Assembly: GCA_947631455.1 (NCBI GenBank)
Contig: CANRLH010000002.1
Coordinates: 1 to 64,000, forward strand
Direction: 5' to 3'
DNA: 64,000 nt
Source: an uncultured Clostridia bacterium
Lineage (GTDB): Bacteria; Bacillota; Clostridia; Oscillospirales; Ruminococcaceae
A program made the translations under genes and the position numbers. Of the stretch, positions 33,791 through 42,822 are shown piece by piece. Position 1 is the stretch's first letter. Each line of letters opens with the position of its first letter. The notes below the pieces were generated by a model, which saw only the letters and a list, made by a program, of their open reading frames with translations, was not told where the DNA came from and did not search any database.

Positions 33791-33844
33791 TTATAATTAT
33801 TGTTATATAACATAAATTATAACATTTCTCCGCTACTTTGTCAA
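33791..33844 (-). promoter_or_regulatory. Promoter and palindromic operator of the TetR-CPBP pair
   Basis: On the minus strand: perfect TTGACA (complement of 33839-33844), a 17-base spacer and TATAAT (complement of 33816-33821). A palindrome centred on TGTTATATAACA (33801-33812) with outer arms TTATAAT/ATTATAA (33791-33797/33816-33822) covers the -10 box and start site, as expected for autoregulation. Confidence 0.8.
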
Positions 33845-33873
33845 TACATCAGGATTAAATTTTTAAATGAAGG

Positions 33874-33908
33874 AAAAACCGCCGTCAACCGCCATCGGTT
33901 GACGGCGG
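33874..33908 (-). terminator. Strong terminator upstream of the TetR promoter
   Basis: CCGCCGTCAACC (33879-33890) and GGTTGACGGCGG (33897-33908) form a perfect GC-rich stem, followed on the minus strand by TTTTTCC. It would insulate the cassette genes from transcription entering from the right. Confidence 0.88.
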
Positions 33909-34075
33909 CAATTTCCTATGTGACGAGTATCAATTGTAAATCAAGTCGCTATAAACGACTTTGGCGGCTCGGTTGCGGATATTGTTCATAGCCTGCACCC
34001 ATTTCGCTGCCACAAAACACGATTGTTTTCTTTTTTGTCCCTATCTGGTATAACTTATCTATTGTAAACCTACAC

Positions 34076-34099
34076 TTTCGCTTTTACACATTGTGTTTT
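34076..34099. repeat. 24-bp direct repeat, right copy, flanking the insertion cassette
   Basis: Identical to 32096-32119. It ends 4 bases before the -35 box of the glmS promoter. Confidence 0.85.
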
Positions 34100-34103
34100 A
34101 TAC

Positions 34104-34132
34104 TTGATTTCTTGATTAAAATATGGTATTAT
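34104..34132 (+). promoter_or_regulatory. Probable sigma-A promoter of glmS
   Basis: TTGATT (34104-34109), a 17-base spacer and TATTAT (34127-34132). The ~75-base leader is too short for a glmS ribozyme. Confidence 0.7.
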
Positions 34133-34214
34133 GTCTGTATCTGATATTACCAATATTATTATCAACGGGGATTTTCCCGCTTAATGCTTGAGTTGACGAA
34201 AGGAGACGCTACTT

Positions 34215-36044
34215 ATGTGTGGTATTGTAGGCTACATAGGGAAAAAAGAATGTACTGGGATTTTGCTTGACGCTTTGTCTAAGCTTGAATACAGAGGATA
34301 TGATTCAGCCGGAATTGCCGTTTTTGACAAGGACGATAAAACTATAAAAACAGTTAAGGCAAAGGGTAGACTTAAAGACCTTGAGAAGAAAATGAACGGA
34401 GAGGGAAGACTTTGCGGCCTATGTGGAATAGGACATACCAGATGGGCTACACACGGAGAGCCGAGCGACATAAACAGTCACCCTCATGGAAATGCACGTG
34501 TCACCATAGTTCACAACGGAATAATTGAAAATTACAAAAAAATAAAGGAGTTTTTGGAATCAAAGGGATATGTCTTTGAGAGCCAGACTGATACGGAAAC
34601 AGTAGCAAAGCTTTTAGATTATTATTATGACGGCAAAAATCCTATGGATTGCATTAAAAACGTCATAAACCAAATTGAGGGTTCTTATGCACTGGGAATT
34701 TTATTTAAGGACTATCCGGACAGGATATATGCGATCAGGAAGGATTCGCCGCTTATAGTAGGAAGGGGCGAAAACGAATCCTTTATTGCATCTGATGTAC
34801 CTGCTATTTTAAAGTATACTAAGGACTATTATCTGCTGGATGAGGATGAGATCGCCGTTTTGGATAAATCAGGGGAAAGGTTTTATACAAAATTCGGTGA
34901 ACAGATAAAAAAAGAACTTTTAACGGCTGACTTTGATGAGGAATCTGCCGCTAAGGGCGGCTTTGAGCATTTTATGCTCAAAGAAATTCACGAGCAGCCA
35001 AACGCCATTAAAATGACAGTTACTCCCAGAATCTCAAACGGAATGCCGGACTTTTCTGAATGCGGTCTTACGGACGAAATGCTTTCAGGTTATAAGAGAA
35101 TATTTGTCATTGCCTGCGGAACGGCCATGCATGCCGGAACAGTCGGTAAATACGTTATAGAAAGACTTGCGAGAGTTCCTGTTACGGTAGACCTTGCATC
35201 TGAATTTCGGTACAGAAATCCGATACTCAATAAGGAAGATCTTGTCATTCTGGTTTCACAGTCGGGAGAAACGGCAGATACTCTGGCGGCTCTCAGGCTT
35301 GCCAAAAATGTAGGCGCTGCGACAATGAGCATAGTAAATGTGAAAGGCTCGTCAATCGCAAGAGAATCGGATATTGTGGTATATACACACGCGGGGCCTG
35401 AGATCTCCGTCGCTTCAACAAAGGCGTATATGGTTCAGATAGCCGTGTTTTATCTTCTCGCTTTTAAACTTGCATATATCAGGAATACTATTTCTAAGGA
35501 TGAGTGCAAAAGACTTGTTTCGGTTATGCTGAAGGTACCTTCAATCATTGAAAGTGTGTTGGAGCTCTCCGATACCTGCTCTTATGTTGCTTCAAAGCTT
35601 GTAAATTCGGAAAACCTGCTTTATATTGGCAGAGGACTTGACTATGCACTTTCCATGGAGGGTTCTCTGAAGCTTAAGGAAATTTCTTACATTCATTCGG
35701 AAGCGTATGCAGCGGGTGAGCTTAAGCACGGTACTATTTCCCTTGTGACAGAGCAGATGCCGGTTATCGCCGTTGCCACACAAAGAGAGCTTTTTGACAA
35801 AACGGTAAGCAACGTAAAGGAAGTTAAGGCTAGAGGCGCTAAGGTTATCTTAATCACGCACAAGTGCATGAGTGTTGACGAGGAGGCAGCCGATTACGTT
35901 ATAAAGCTTCCTACCATTGACGATATGCTTATGCCGATGATCGGCGTTGTTCCGCTGCAACTGATTGCCTATTATGCATCGGTGCTGCGAGGAAACGATG
36001 TTGATAAGCCGAGAAATCTTGCAAAGAGCGTAACGGTTGAATAG
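34215..36044 (+). CDS. glmS: Glutamine-fructose-6-phosphate aminotransferase (isomerizing)
   Basis: Makes glucosamine-6-phosphate from fructose-6-phosphate and glutamine, the first step to UDP-GlcNAc for peptidoglycan. At 609 residues it is full length. The N-terminal nucleophile Cys follows the initiator Met (MCGIVGYIG). The glutaminase domain (~1-240) has GHTRWATHGEPSDINSHPH. Two SIS domains follow (~285-430, with ACGTAMHAG and VSQSGETADT; ~455-590), and the protein ends in LAKSVTVE. AAAGGAGA sets the start. Confidence 0.97.
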   Translation: MCGIVGYIGKKECTGILLDALSKLEYRGYDSAGIAVFDKDDKTIKTVKAKGRLKDLEKKMNGEGRLCGLCGIGHTRWATHGEPSDINSHPHGNARVTIVHNGIIENYKKIKEFLESKGYVFESQTDTETVAKLLDYYYDGKNPMDCIKNVINQIEGSYALGILFKDYPDRIYAIRKDSPLIVGRGENESFIASDVPAILKYTKDYYLLDEDEIAVLDKSGERFYTKFGEQIKKELLTADFDEESAAKGGFEHFMLKEIHEQPNAIKMTVTPRISNGMPDFSECGLTDEMLSGYKRIFVIACGTAMHAGTVGKYVIERLARVPVTVDLASEFRYRNPILNKEDLVILVSQSGETADTLAALRLAKNVGAATMSIVNVKGSSIARESDIVVYTHAGPEISVASTKAYMVQIAVFYLLAFKLAYIRNTISKDECKRLVSVMLKVPSIIESVLELSDTCSYVASKLVNSENLLYIGRGLDYALSMEGSLKLKEISYIHSEAYAAGELKHGTISLVTEQMPVIAVATQRELFDKTVSNVKEVKARGAKVILITHKCMSVDEEAADYVIKLPTIDDMLMPMIGVVPLQLIAYYASVLRGNDVDKPRNLAKSVTVE

Positions 36045-36079
36045 TATTTTAATTTATTTTTACGGAAAGGAAAAAAGTA

Positions 36080-36727
36080 ATGAAGTATTCTGCGTGTATT
36101 TTTGACTTTGATCTGACACTTGCGGATTCTAAACCCGCGATACTGGAATGCTTTAAATTTGCTTTGAAAACCCACGGAATAAAACCTCCCGATGACTGTA
36201 CCATTGCAAAAACCATAGGGCTTACCATAGAGGACGCTTTTGAGCTGTTTTTGGGGCGCAGGGACGAGGAGCTTATAAACAGGCTTTCGGTTACATATCG
36301 TTCCAAGGCGGACGAGATAATGACGCCTATGACCTCATTTTATGACGATACGCTCGGAGTTTTACAGCTTTTAAAAAACTCCGGCATAAAAATAGGGGTG
36401 GTTTCGACAAAGCGTTCTTACAGGATAAGACAGGCGTTTGAACGTGAAAATAACCTCTCGGCAGTAGATAAAATAACCGGAATTGAGGACGTGAGCAACT
36501 GTAAACCCGATCCCGAGGGGCTTAATCGTACGATAGAATATTTCAAAATAGATAAATCGGAGGTTTTGTACATAGGCGACAGCTATATTGACGCTATGAC
36601 AGCTCAGAACGCAGGCGTGGATTTTTGTGCAGTACTTACGGGAACGACCGAAAAATCTGAGTTTGACAAGTATCCATATGTCGCTGTTTGCAAAGGCCTT
36701 ACCGAAATGATCAAGACCGTTTTTTGA
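36080..36727 (+). CDS. HAD-family hydrolase (phosphoglycolate phosphatase/PpaX-like)
   Basis: A 215-residue HAD IA phosphatase with nucleophile motif IFDFDLTLADSKPAIL, motif II GVVSTKRSYRI, Lys of CKPDPEGL and motif IV VLYIGDSYIDAMTAQNAG. The C1-type cap is helical. It could hydrolyse phosphoglycolate or pyrophosphate; the sequence does not decide. It follows glmS by 35 bases and is probably co-transcribed with it. A terminator follows. Confidence 0.85.
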   Translation: MKYSACIFDFDLTLADSKPAILECFKFALKTHGIKPPDDCTIAKTIGLTIEDAFELFLGRRDEELINRLSVTYRSKADEIMTPMTSFYDDTLGVLQLLKNSGIKIGVVSTKRSYRIRQAFERENNLSAVDKITGIEDVSNCKPDPEGLNRTIEYFKIDKSEVLYIGDSYIDAMTAQNAGVDFCAVLTGTTEKSEFDKYPYVAVCKGLTEMIKTVF

Positions 36728-36754
36728 TTGTTAATGCAATGTAAAATTTATATG

Positions 36755-36786
36755 AAGGTAATGTTAACAAACATTGCCTTTTTTTG
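36755..36786 (+). terminator. Terminator after the glmS-HAD unit
   Basis: AAGGTAATGTT (36755-36765) pairs with AACATTGCCTT (36770-36780), followed by five more T residues. Its 3' arm overlaps the -35 box of the next promoter. Confidence 0.8.
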
Positions 36787-36802
36787 CTATGTGTGGTACA
36801 AT
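36774..36802 (+). promoter_or_regulatory. Probable promoter of the yicC-to-thiN gene run
   Basis: TTGCCT (36774-36779), a 17-base spacer and TACAAT (36797-36802). It overlaps the upstream terminator arm. Confidence 0.55.
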
Positions 36803-36886
36803 ATTTTATTATAGAATCAGGATAATAAAGTATATAAATCAGGCATATGGATAAATGTATCGCAAACAGAGAAAAGAGGGACGTTA

Positions 36887-37765
36887 ATGCTTAAAAGTAT
36901 GACAGGATTCGGAAGAGCTCAGGAGGTTATAAATAACCGGGAAATACTCGTGGAAATCAAGTCTGTAAATCACCGCTATTATGAGTTTTATTCACGTGTG
37001 CCAAGAGCATATGGTTATCTTGACGAAAAACTTAAAGGCTTTTTAAACGGAAGAATTTCAAGAGGTAAGGTAGAGGTGAACGTTTCAATAGTGAATCAGG
37101 AGGGAGCTGACGCGGCGATAGAAGTTAATCGTTCTATTGCAAACGGATATGTAAATGCTCTTAGAAGCGCAAACGATCAGCTTAATCTTACTGACGACCT
37201 GTCGCTTTCCTCTATTTTGAAGTTACCGGATATTTTTAATGTCATAAAAACTGCTGAGGATGAGGAGGTCATTTGGGCTGATGTTAAAAAAGTAGCAGGT
37301 ACGGCTTTGGATAAATTTATAAAGATGAGAGAGACAGAGGGAGTTAAAATGCATAACGATATTTCCTCCCGACTTGACTATATCGAGGATGTTGTGGGGA
37401 AAATTGAAAAGCGCTCGCCTGAGGTCGTGAATGCTTACATGGACAAACTCTACTCAAAGTTAAAAGAGCTCTTGCAGGACAGAAATATCGACGACGCTAG
37501 GATCTTAACAGAGGCTTGCATTTTTTCAGAGAAAATTGCAGTGGACGAGGAAACGGTCAGACTTAAAAGCCATATTGCTCAGTACCGATCGCTTATCAAG
37601 TCACAAGAGCCGGTGGGAAGAAAGCTCGACTTTCTTACGCAGGAGCTTAACCGCGAAGTGAACACCATAGGATCTAAGGGCCAGGATCTTGAAACGACAA
37701 AAATGGTTGTGGATTTAAAAAGCGAAATTGAAAAAATCAGAGAGCAGATCCAAAACGTAGAATAG
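36887..37765 (+). CDS. YicC/YloC-family endoribonuclease
   Basis: A 292-residue protein matching the YicC family over its whole length: N-terminal LKSMTGFGRAQ, IKSVNHRYYEFYSRVPR and the C-terminal DUF1732 segment (KLDFLTQELNREVNTIGSKG). Members act as stress-related endoribonucleases in RNA turnover. In Bacillus the homologue yloC heads the same gene run, as here. GAGGGACG precedes the start. The next gene begins 11 bases after the stop. Confidence 0.93.
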   Translation: MLKSMTGFGRAQEVINNREILVEIKSVNHRYYEFYSRVPRAYGYLDEKLKGFLNGRISRGKVEVNVSIVNQEGADAAIEVNRSIANGYVNALRSANDQLNLTDDLSLSSILKLPDIFNVIKTAEDEEVIWADVKKVAGTALDKFIKMRETEGVKMHNDISSRLDYIEDVVGKIEKRSPEVVNAYMDKLYSKLKELLQDRNIDDARILTEACIFSEKIAVDEETVRLKSHIAQYRSLIKSQEPVGRKLDFLTQELNREVNTIGSKGQDLETTKMVVDLKSEIEKIREQIQNVE

Positions 37766-37776
37766 CGGGAGGTTTT

Positions 37777-38019
37777 ATGGAATTTTTAAACATCGGATAT
37801 TCAAACGTTGTGTCGCTTGACAATGTGGTTGCAATGGTGGCGCCGGATTCCGCGCCAATAAAGCGCATTATAACAGAGGCAAAGAACAAGGGAACTCTTA
37901 TTGACGCAACTTATGGCAGAAAGACCAGAACGGTCATTGTTATGAGCTCTGACCACGTGGTTTTGTCAGCGCTTGAAGCTTCTACTCTGTCTGCCAGAAC
38001 GGAGGGTAAATGTGAATAG
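37777..38019 (+). CDS. remA: Extracellular matrix regulator RemA (DUF370)
   Basis: An 80-residue DNA-binding protein that in Bacillus activates biofilm matrix and osmoprotection operons. The family pattern is clear: NIGYSNVVSLDNVVAMVAPD, SAPIKRIITEAKNKGTLIDA, YGRKTRTVIVMSSDHVVLSA. It sits between yicC and gmk as in Bacillus. Its stop overlaps the probable gmk start. Confidence 0.93.
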   Translation: MEFLNIGYSNVVSLDNVVAMVAPDSAPIKRIITEAKNKGTLIDATYGRKTRTVIVMSSDHVVLSALEASTLSARTEGKCE

Positions 38020-38629
38020 GGGAACTTTATATATAGTTACCGCTCCTTCAGGATGCGGAAAGGGGACTATTCTTGAAAATGCAGCCGATAAGCATGGTCT
38101 GGTATATTCCGTTTCAGCTACCACAAGGGCACCAAGGACAGGTGAGATCGATGGGGTGCATTATTTTTTTAAATCTCGCGAAGATTTTGAAGAAATGATA
38201 AAAAACGACGATTTTTTAGAATATGCCGAGTACTGTGGAAACTTTTACGGTACACCCAGAGACGCAGTAGAGAAGCTTATTGAAGAGGGCAAAGATGTGC
38301 TTTTGGAAATTGAAGTTCAGGGAGCAATGAAAGTAATGGATAAGTTGCCCCAGGCGGTCACGTTGTTTATACTTCCGCCGTCAGTCAGAGAACTGAAGCG
38401 AAGGCTTTTGAAAAGAGGGACTGAAGCGGCGGAGGTCGTAGAGGAACGGGTAAAAAAGGCAATTTGTGAGATCCCTTTTGCAAAGCATTTTGACTTTGTT
38501 ATTATAAATGATGATATAAACAATGCTATCAGGGATTTTGACGCATGTATTATTGCGGCAAAGCACTTGAGAAAATGTCACGGTAAAGATATCGACAATA
38601 AAATCACGGAGGTTTTGGAAAATGAGTAA
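38012..38629 (+). CDS. gmk: Guanylate kinase
   Basis: Phosphorylates GMP to GDP. The 205 residues are the normal length when the GTG at 38012 is used, with GGAGG about 8 bases before it; a start at 37973 would only extend into remA. The P-loop is VTAPSGCGKGTILE; SATTRAPRTGEIDGVHYFF binds GMP, and the lid follows (FLEYAEYCGNFYGTPR). It overlaps remA before it and rpoZ after it by 8 bases each. Confidence 0.95.
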   Translation: MNRGTLYIVTAPSGCGKGTILENAADKHGLVYSVSATTRAPRTGEIDGVHYFFKSREDFEEMIKNDDFLEYAEYCGNFYGTPRDAVEKLIEEGKDVLLEIEVQGAMKVMDKLPQAVTLFILPPSVRELKRRLLKRGTEAAEVVEERVKKAICEIPFAKHFDFVIINDDINNAIRDFDACIIAAKHLRKCHGKDIDNKITEVLENE

Positions 38630-38831
38630 ACCGGTATCAGCAGCACAGATTTTGAGAAATAATGAGAGCTACTATTCTTTGGTTCTTGCCATTGCGAAAA
38701 GAGCAAGGGAAATTGCGGACGATGCAATTGAAAAAAAGGAAGTTTTAAACGAAAAACCCGTAAAGACCGCCATTGACGAGTTTGTTGCGGGTGAATACAG
38801 AATCATAGAAGATCCCGGAGTAAGAGGATAA
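38622..38831 (+). CDS. rpoZ: DNA-directed RNA polymerase omega subunit
   Basis: A 69-residue omega subunit that helps fold the beta' subunit. The conserved segment is SYYSLVLAIAKRAREIADDA, followed by KPVKTAIDEFVAGEYRI. It overlaps the end of gmk by 8 bases, the standard Firmicutes arrangement. Confidence 0.93.
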   Translation: MSKPVSAAQILRNNESYYSLVLAIAKRAREIADDAIEKKEVLNEKPVKTAIDEFVAGEYRIIEDPGVRG

Positions 38832-38852
38832 AGCAGAGAGGAAGCAAAAGCA

Positions 38853-41315
38853 ATGCAGGCAAGATATTTGGTGGCAAAAACAGCGCTCTCCAATACGGCA
38901 CTCAGCTTTGACAAGGAATATAGCTATGCTGTGCCGCAAAGTCTTGCCGATGTGATAAAGCCTGGGTCAAGAGTGCTGGTTCCGTTTGGCCGTGGAAACA
39001 GAAAACGGCTGGGGTTTGTAACCAGACTTTACGAGTGCGATCATCATAAGGAAGAGCTTAAAAATATACTGCACGTGGTGGACACGGAGCCACTTTTAAA
39101 CAGCGAAATGTTAAGCCTTGTTTTCTGGCTCAAGGAAAACACCTTCTGCACATTTTACGAGGCTTACAGAACTATCGTGCCGACCGGCTATGATTACAGC
39201 CTTACTACTCACTATAAAAGAGTTAACGCAAGGCTTGAGGTAGAACTTACCGATGAGGAGAAAAAGCTCTTAAATGCTTTTATGCTTGAGCAGTCACAAA
39301 GGGACAGGGATCTTGTTATGGATTATTCCTCAAATCCGGAAAAAAAGGCTGTTGTAGAATCCCTCATAAACAAGGGTGTGATCGAGGAGACTGACATTTT
39401 AAAAAGAAAAGTCGGTGATGAAACTGTCAGAATGATCCGTTTGTCAAACGCTTATCTTGACGCTGAGGTGGGAGCTAGGATCACCCCTAAACAGCAGGTG
39501 GTAATAGATCTATTGGCTCAGTGCGAATCAGCTTCCGTAAAGGAAATCTGCTATATGGCAAACGTTACGCAGTCTATTATAAAAAGGCTTATCCAAAACG
39601 GCGTTTGTGAGGAATATGAGATCGAGTCTCTAAGAACTCCCAAAGGCACTGAGATAACAAGGACCGACCCCGAAAGTATCGTGCTTAACGATGAACAGCA
39701 GAGTGTTTTTGAGGGAATACTTTCGCTTGTTAAAGAGGGGAAACCATGCGGCTCACTCTTACACGGTGTTACCGGAAGCGGTAAAACAAGCGTTTTTATA
39801 CGCTTGATAAACGAAACGCTTAAACTTGAAAAGACCGCTATGATGCTGGTCCCGGAAATTTCTCTGACGCCGCAGATGGTCTCAAGGTTCAAATCCCTTT
39901 TCGGTGAGACAGTGGCGGTTATTCATTCAAACCTTTCCTTGGGGCAAAGGGTGGACGAGTTCAAGCGAATAAAATCGGGAAGTGCGCGTATAGTTATAGG
40001 TACGCGTTCCGCAGTGTTTTCGCCACTTGAAAACATAGGAATCATTATTATGGACGAAGAGGGAGAGCATACATATAAGTCCGAAAATTCTCCCAGATAC
40101 CATGCTAGAGATGTTGCTATCCAGCGATGTGGTCATAACAACTGCGCGTTGCTGCTTGCATCGGCAACGCCTTCGATAGAAAGTTGTTACTTTGCACATT
40201 CCGGAAGATTTCATCTTTTTGAGCTTAAACACAGATATAATCAGTCGCCGCTTCCGCAGGTGGTAATAGTCGATATGCAGAGAGAGGCCGAGGACGGGAA
40301 TGACTCTCTGTTTTCGCGCTCTCTGAAAGAGGCGATAGACGAAAATCTCAGACGGGGTGAACAGTCAATACTTCTTTTAAACCGAAGAGGATTTAATACG
40401 TATGTCACCTGTCTTGAGTGCAGAAATCCCGTTGAGTGCCCAAATTGCAGCATTCCGCTTACATATCATAAAAAGAACGATCGGCTGATGTGCCATTACT
40501 GTGGTTATACCAGAGCTAATATCACAGAGTGTGACCATTGTCATAGCACACATCTTAAAGCCACCGGAGTGGGTACTCAGCGAGTTGAGGATGAGGTGAC
40601 CCGATTATTTCCGTCGGCGAGAGTGCTTAGAATGGACGCGGATACTACCGGCTCAAGGTACGCATATGAAAAGGGGTTTGAGGCTTTTAAAAAGGGCGAG
40701 TATGACATAATGCTCGGAACTCAGATGATTGCAAAGGGCCTTGACTTTGAAAATGTGACGCTGGTGGGTGTACTATCTCTCGACAGAAGCCTTTATTCAG
40801 GCGGCTTTCAAAGCTATGAGAAAACCTTTTCACTTCTGACACAGGTAGTGGGAAGAAGCGGCAGAGGTAAAAAAAGGGGCATAGCTTTTATTCAGACGTA
40901 TTCTCCAGAGCACTATGTGATAGAGCTTGCTTCCAAGCAGGATTACAACGGATTTTATGAGGGTGAGATAGAGCTAAGACGCGCGCTTACTTATCCTCCG
41001 TTTTGCGACATATGCGTGATTGGATTTTCAAGTGAGATAAATTCGGATGCAGAGCGTTCTGCCAAAGAATTTATCAAAATTTTAAAGATAAATATTTCAC
41101 AGCTTAAATATAAAAAACCGCTGAGAGTTCTCGGTCCGTCGCCTTGCGTTATGTCGAGAATAAACGGCAGATTTCGCCACAGGATAATAATAAAATGCAA
41201 AAACTCATCGGACTTTAGAAAGCTTATGTATAAGACATTGATGGATTCTTACAGATCCAAAGTGTTTTGCAACACAAGGCTTTTTGCGGATATCAACGGC
41301 GATACAGAGATATGA
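38853..41315 (+). CDS. priA: Primosomal protein N' (replication restart helicase)
   Basis: An 820-residue 3'-to-5' helicase that reloads the replisome at stalled forks. It shows an N-terminal 3'-end-binding domain, Walker A (LLHGVTGSGKTSVFIRL), DEEGEHTYKSE (Walker B), LLASATPSIES (motif III) and the zinc region (CLECRNPVECPNCSIPL, LMCHYCGYTRANITECDHC). Motifs V-VI are LGTQMIAKGLDFENVTLV and TQVVGRSGRGKKRG. coaBC, which lies between rpoZ and priA in Bacillus, is absent here. Confidence 0.96.
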   Translation: MQARYLVAKTALSNTALSFDKEYSYAVPQSLADVIKPGSRVLVPFGRGNRKRLGFVTRLYECDHHKEELKNILHVVDTEPLLNSEMLSLVFWLKENTFCTFYEAYRTIVPTGYDYSLTTHYKRVNARLEVELTDEEKKLLNAFMLEQSQRDRDLVMDYSSNPEKKAVVESLINKGVIEETDILKRKVGDETVRMIRLSNAYLDAEVGARITPKQQVVIDLLAQCESASVKEICYMANVTQSIIKRLIQNGVCEEYEIESLRTPKGTEITRTDPESIVLNDEQQSVFEGILSLVKEGKPCGSLLHGVTGSGKTSVFIRLINETLKLEKTAMMLVPEISLTPQMVSRFKSLFGETVAVIHSNLSLGQRVDEFKRIKSGSARIVIGTRSAVFSPLENIGIIIMDEEGEHTYKSENSPRYHARDVAIQRCGHNNCALLLASATPSIESCYFAHSGRFHLFELKHRYNQSPLPQVVIVDMQREAEDGNDSLFSRSLKEAIDENLRRGEQSILLLNRRGFNTYVTCLECRNPVECPNCSIPLTYHKKNDRLMCHYCGYTRANITECDHCHSTHLKATGVGTQRVEDEVTRLFPSARVLRMDADTTGSRYAYEKGFEAFKKGEYDIMLGTQMIAKGLDFENVTLVGVLSLDRSLYSGGFQSYEKTFSLLTQVVGRSGRGKKRGIAFIQTYSPEHYVIELASKQDYNGFYEGEIELRRALTYPPFCDICVIGFSSEINSDAERSAKEFIKILKINISQLKYKKPLRVLGPSPCVMSRINGRFRHRIIIKCKNSSDFRKLMYKTLMDSYRSKVFCNTRLFADINGDTEI

Positions 41316-41401
41316 CGCGTTCGCCGTAAAAGCGTCTGGATTTTTATTAAACGGAATTTTTATAAACAAATAGAGTTTAAATTTTTTTAAAGGAGAATAA
41401 A

Positions 41402-41872
41402 ATGGCTCTTCGAACAATACTTAATAAAAGAGACGAAATACTTTCTAAAAAGTGCAGGCCGGTAGACAAATTTGACTCAAAGCTTCATACGCTTTTAGAC
41501 GATATGAAGGAAACTCTTTACAACGCCGACGGAGCAGGACTTGCTGCACCACAGGTGGGAATACTGAGGCGTGTCTGCGTTATGGATGTTGGCGAGGGAT
41601 ATATAGAACTTATAAATCCCGAAATCATAAAAACGAGCGGTGAGCAGACGGGCATTGAGGGATGTCTTTCCTGCCCGGGTGAATGGGGATACGTTACCAG
41701 ACCGATGAACGTGACCTTTAAAGCTCAGGATAGATTCGGAAACTGGTATGAAAAATCGGTCGAGGGGCTTTTTGCAAGATGTGTTATGCACGAATGTGAT
41801 CACTTAGACGGAAAAATATTTTTAGACCTTGTAACGCGGTGGGTCGATCCTGAGGAGCTTGAGGACAAGTGA
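41402..41872 (+). CDS. def: Peptide deformylase
   Basis: Removes the formyl group from new proteins with a catalytic metal. The 156-residue protein has all three motifs: GAGLAAPQVG, EGCLSCPGEWG (Cys ligand) and VMHECDHLDGKIF (HExxH). AAAGGAGAA sets the start. Its stop overlaps the first codons of fmt (4 bases). Confidence 0.96.
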   Translation: MALRTILNKRDEILSKKCRPVDKFDSKLHTLLDDMKETLYNADGAGLAAPQVGILRRVCVMDVGEGYIELINPEIIKTSGEQTGIEGCLSCPGEWGYVTRPMNVTFKAQDRFGNWYEKSVEGLFARCVMHECDHLDGKIFLDLVTRWVDPEELEDK

Positions 41873-42804
41873 GAATAATTTTTATGGGTACGCCGGATTT
41901 TGCCGTTCCGACACTGAAGGCGCTTATTGAGTCAGAGCATGAGGTAACGGCTGTTTTTACTCAACCTGATAAGCCTAAGGGCAGGGGAATGAGACTTACG
42001 CCTCCGCCCGTAAAGGAGCTTGCAGCTAAAAACGGCATTGAAGTTTTTCAGCCGGTCAGTTTAAAAAAAGACGCCAACAGATATATAAACGCTGTAAGAG
42101 TATTGAATCCGGATGTTATAGTGGTTGCGGCGTACGGCAAGATACTTCCGAAAGAGCTGCTTCAAATTCCGAAATACGGTTGTGTGAATGTTCACGGATC
42201 ACTTTTGCCGAAGTACAGGGGAGCGGCGCCTATACAGTGGTCGGTTTTAAACGGTGACCGTGTTACCGGCATAACCACTATGCTTATGTCTGAGGGCCTT
42301 GACACCGGAGATATTCTTCTTAAACGTGAAACAGAAATCGGAGAAAATGAAACGGCTTCAGAGCTTTTTGAAAGGCTTTCCGTTTTGGGAGCAGATCTTT
42401 TGATGGAAACGATTTGCAGGCTTGAGACCGGCGATATTACTCAAATACCTCAGGATGATAACGCAGCAAGCTATGCTAAAATGCTATCTAAGGATATGTG
42501 CGCGATTGATTTTTCAAAGGACGCATTTTCCGTCCACAAAAAGATATGCGGTCTTTCTGACTGGCCGTGTGCATGTACGGTGCTTTGGGGAAAAAGGCTT
42601 AAGGTTTACCGATCTGAGATCGTGGATATTGACACAAGCAGTATACCGAACGGAAGCATCATAGATGAGAAAAAATTTATAGTTGCCTGCGCCGACAAAG
42701 CCGTGCGTTTTGTTATCGTGCAGCAGGAGGGTTTGAAAAAAATGGATTCAGAGGATTTTTTAAGGGGAAGAAAAATACAAAGAGGAACAATTCTTGGATT
42801 ATAA
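41869..42804 (+). CDS. fmt: Methionyl-tRNA formyltransferase
   Basis: Formylates initiator Met-tRNA using 10-formyl-tetrahydrofolate. At 311 residues it is normal length. The N-terminal domain starts RIIFMGTPDFAVPTLKALIE and contains the catalytic Asn/His/Asp motif (VNVHGSLLPKYRGAAPIQWS, GITTMLMSEGLDTGDIL). The C-terminal OB-like domain ends in FLRGRKIQRGTILG. The GTG start at 41869 overlaps the def stop. Confidence 0.96.
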   Translation: MRIIFMGTPDFAVPTLKALIESEHEVTAVFTQPDKPKGRGMRLTPPPVKELAAKNGIEVFQPVSLKKDANRYINAVRVLNPDVIVVAAYGKILPKELLQIPKYGCVNVHGSLLPKYRGAAPIQWSVLNGDRVTGITTMLMSEGLDTGDILLKRETEIGENETASELFERLSVLGADLLMETICRLETGDITQIPQDDNAASYAKMLSKDMCAIDFSKDAFSVHKKICGLSDWPCACTVLWGKRLKVYRSEIVDIDTSSIPNGSIIDEKKFIVACADKAVRFVIVQQEGLKKMDSEDFLRGRKIQRGTILGL

Positions 42805-42822
42805 TTGAAAGGAGAATAAGAT

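Larger units (their letters stand above)
32120..34075. mobile_element. IS481-like mobile insertion cassette carrying TetR and CPBP genes
   Basis: A 1,956-base element with near-perfect terminal inverted repeats: left TGTAGGTTTGACAATG and right (inverted) TGTAGGTTTACAATAG. A 24-bp direct repeat flanks both ends. Only the C-terminal third of an IS481-type transposase remains; the rest has been replaced by a TetR-family regulator and a CPBP protease with their own promoter and terminator. It could be mobilised by a full transposase in trans. It lies ~100 bases upstream of glmS without disrupting that gene's promoter. Confidence 0.75.

Noticed and set aside
34100-34214. glmS ribozyme upstream of glmS
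   Set aside because: Only ~115 bases separate the cassette from the gene, and they contain the promoter. The ribozyme core is not seen.
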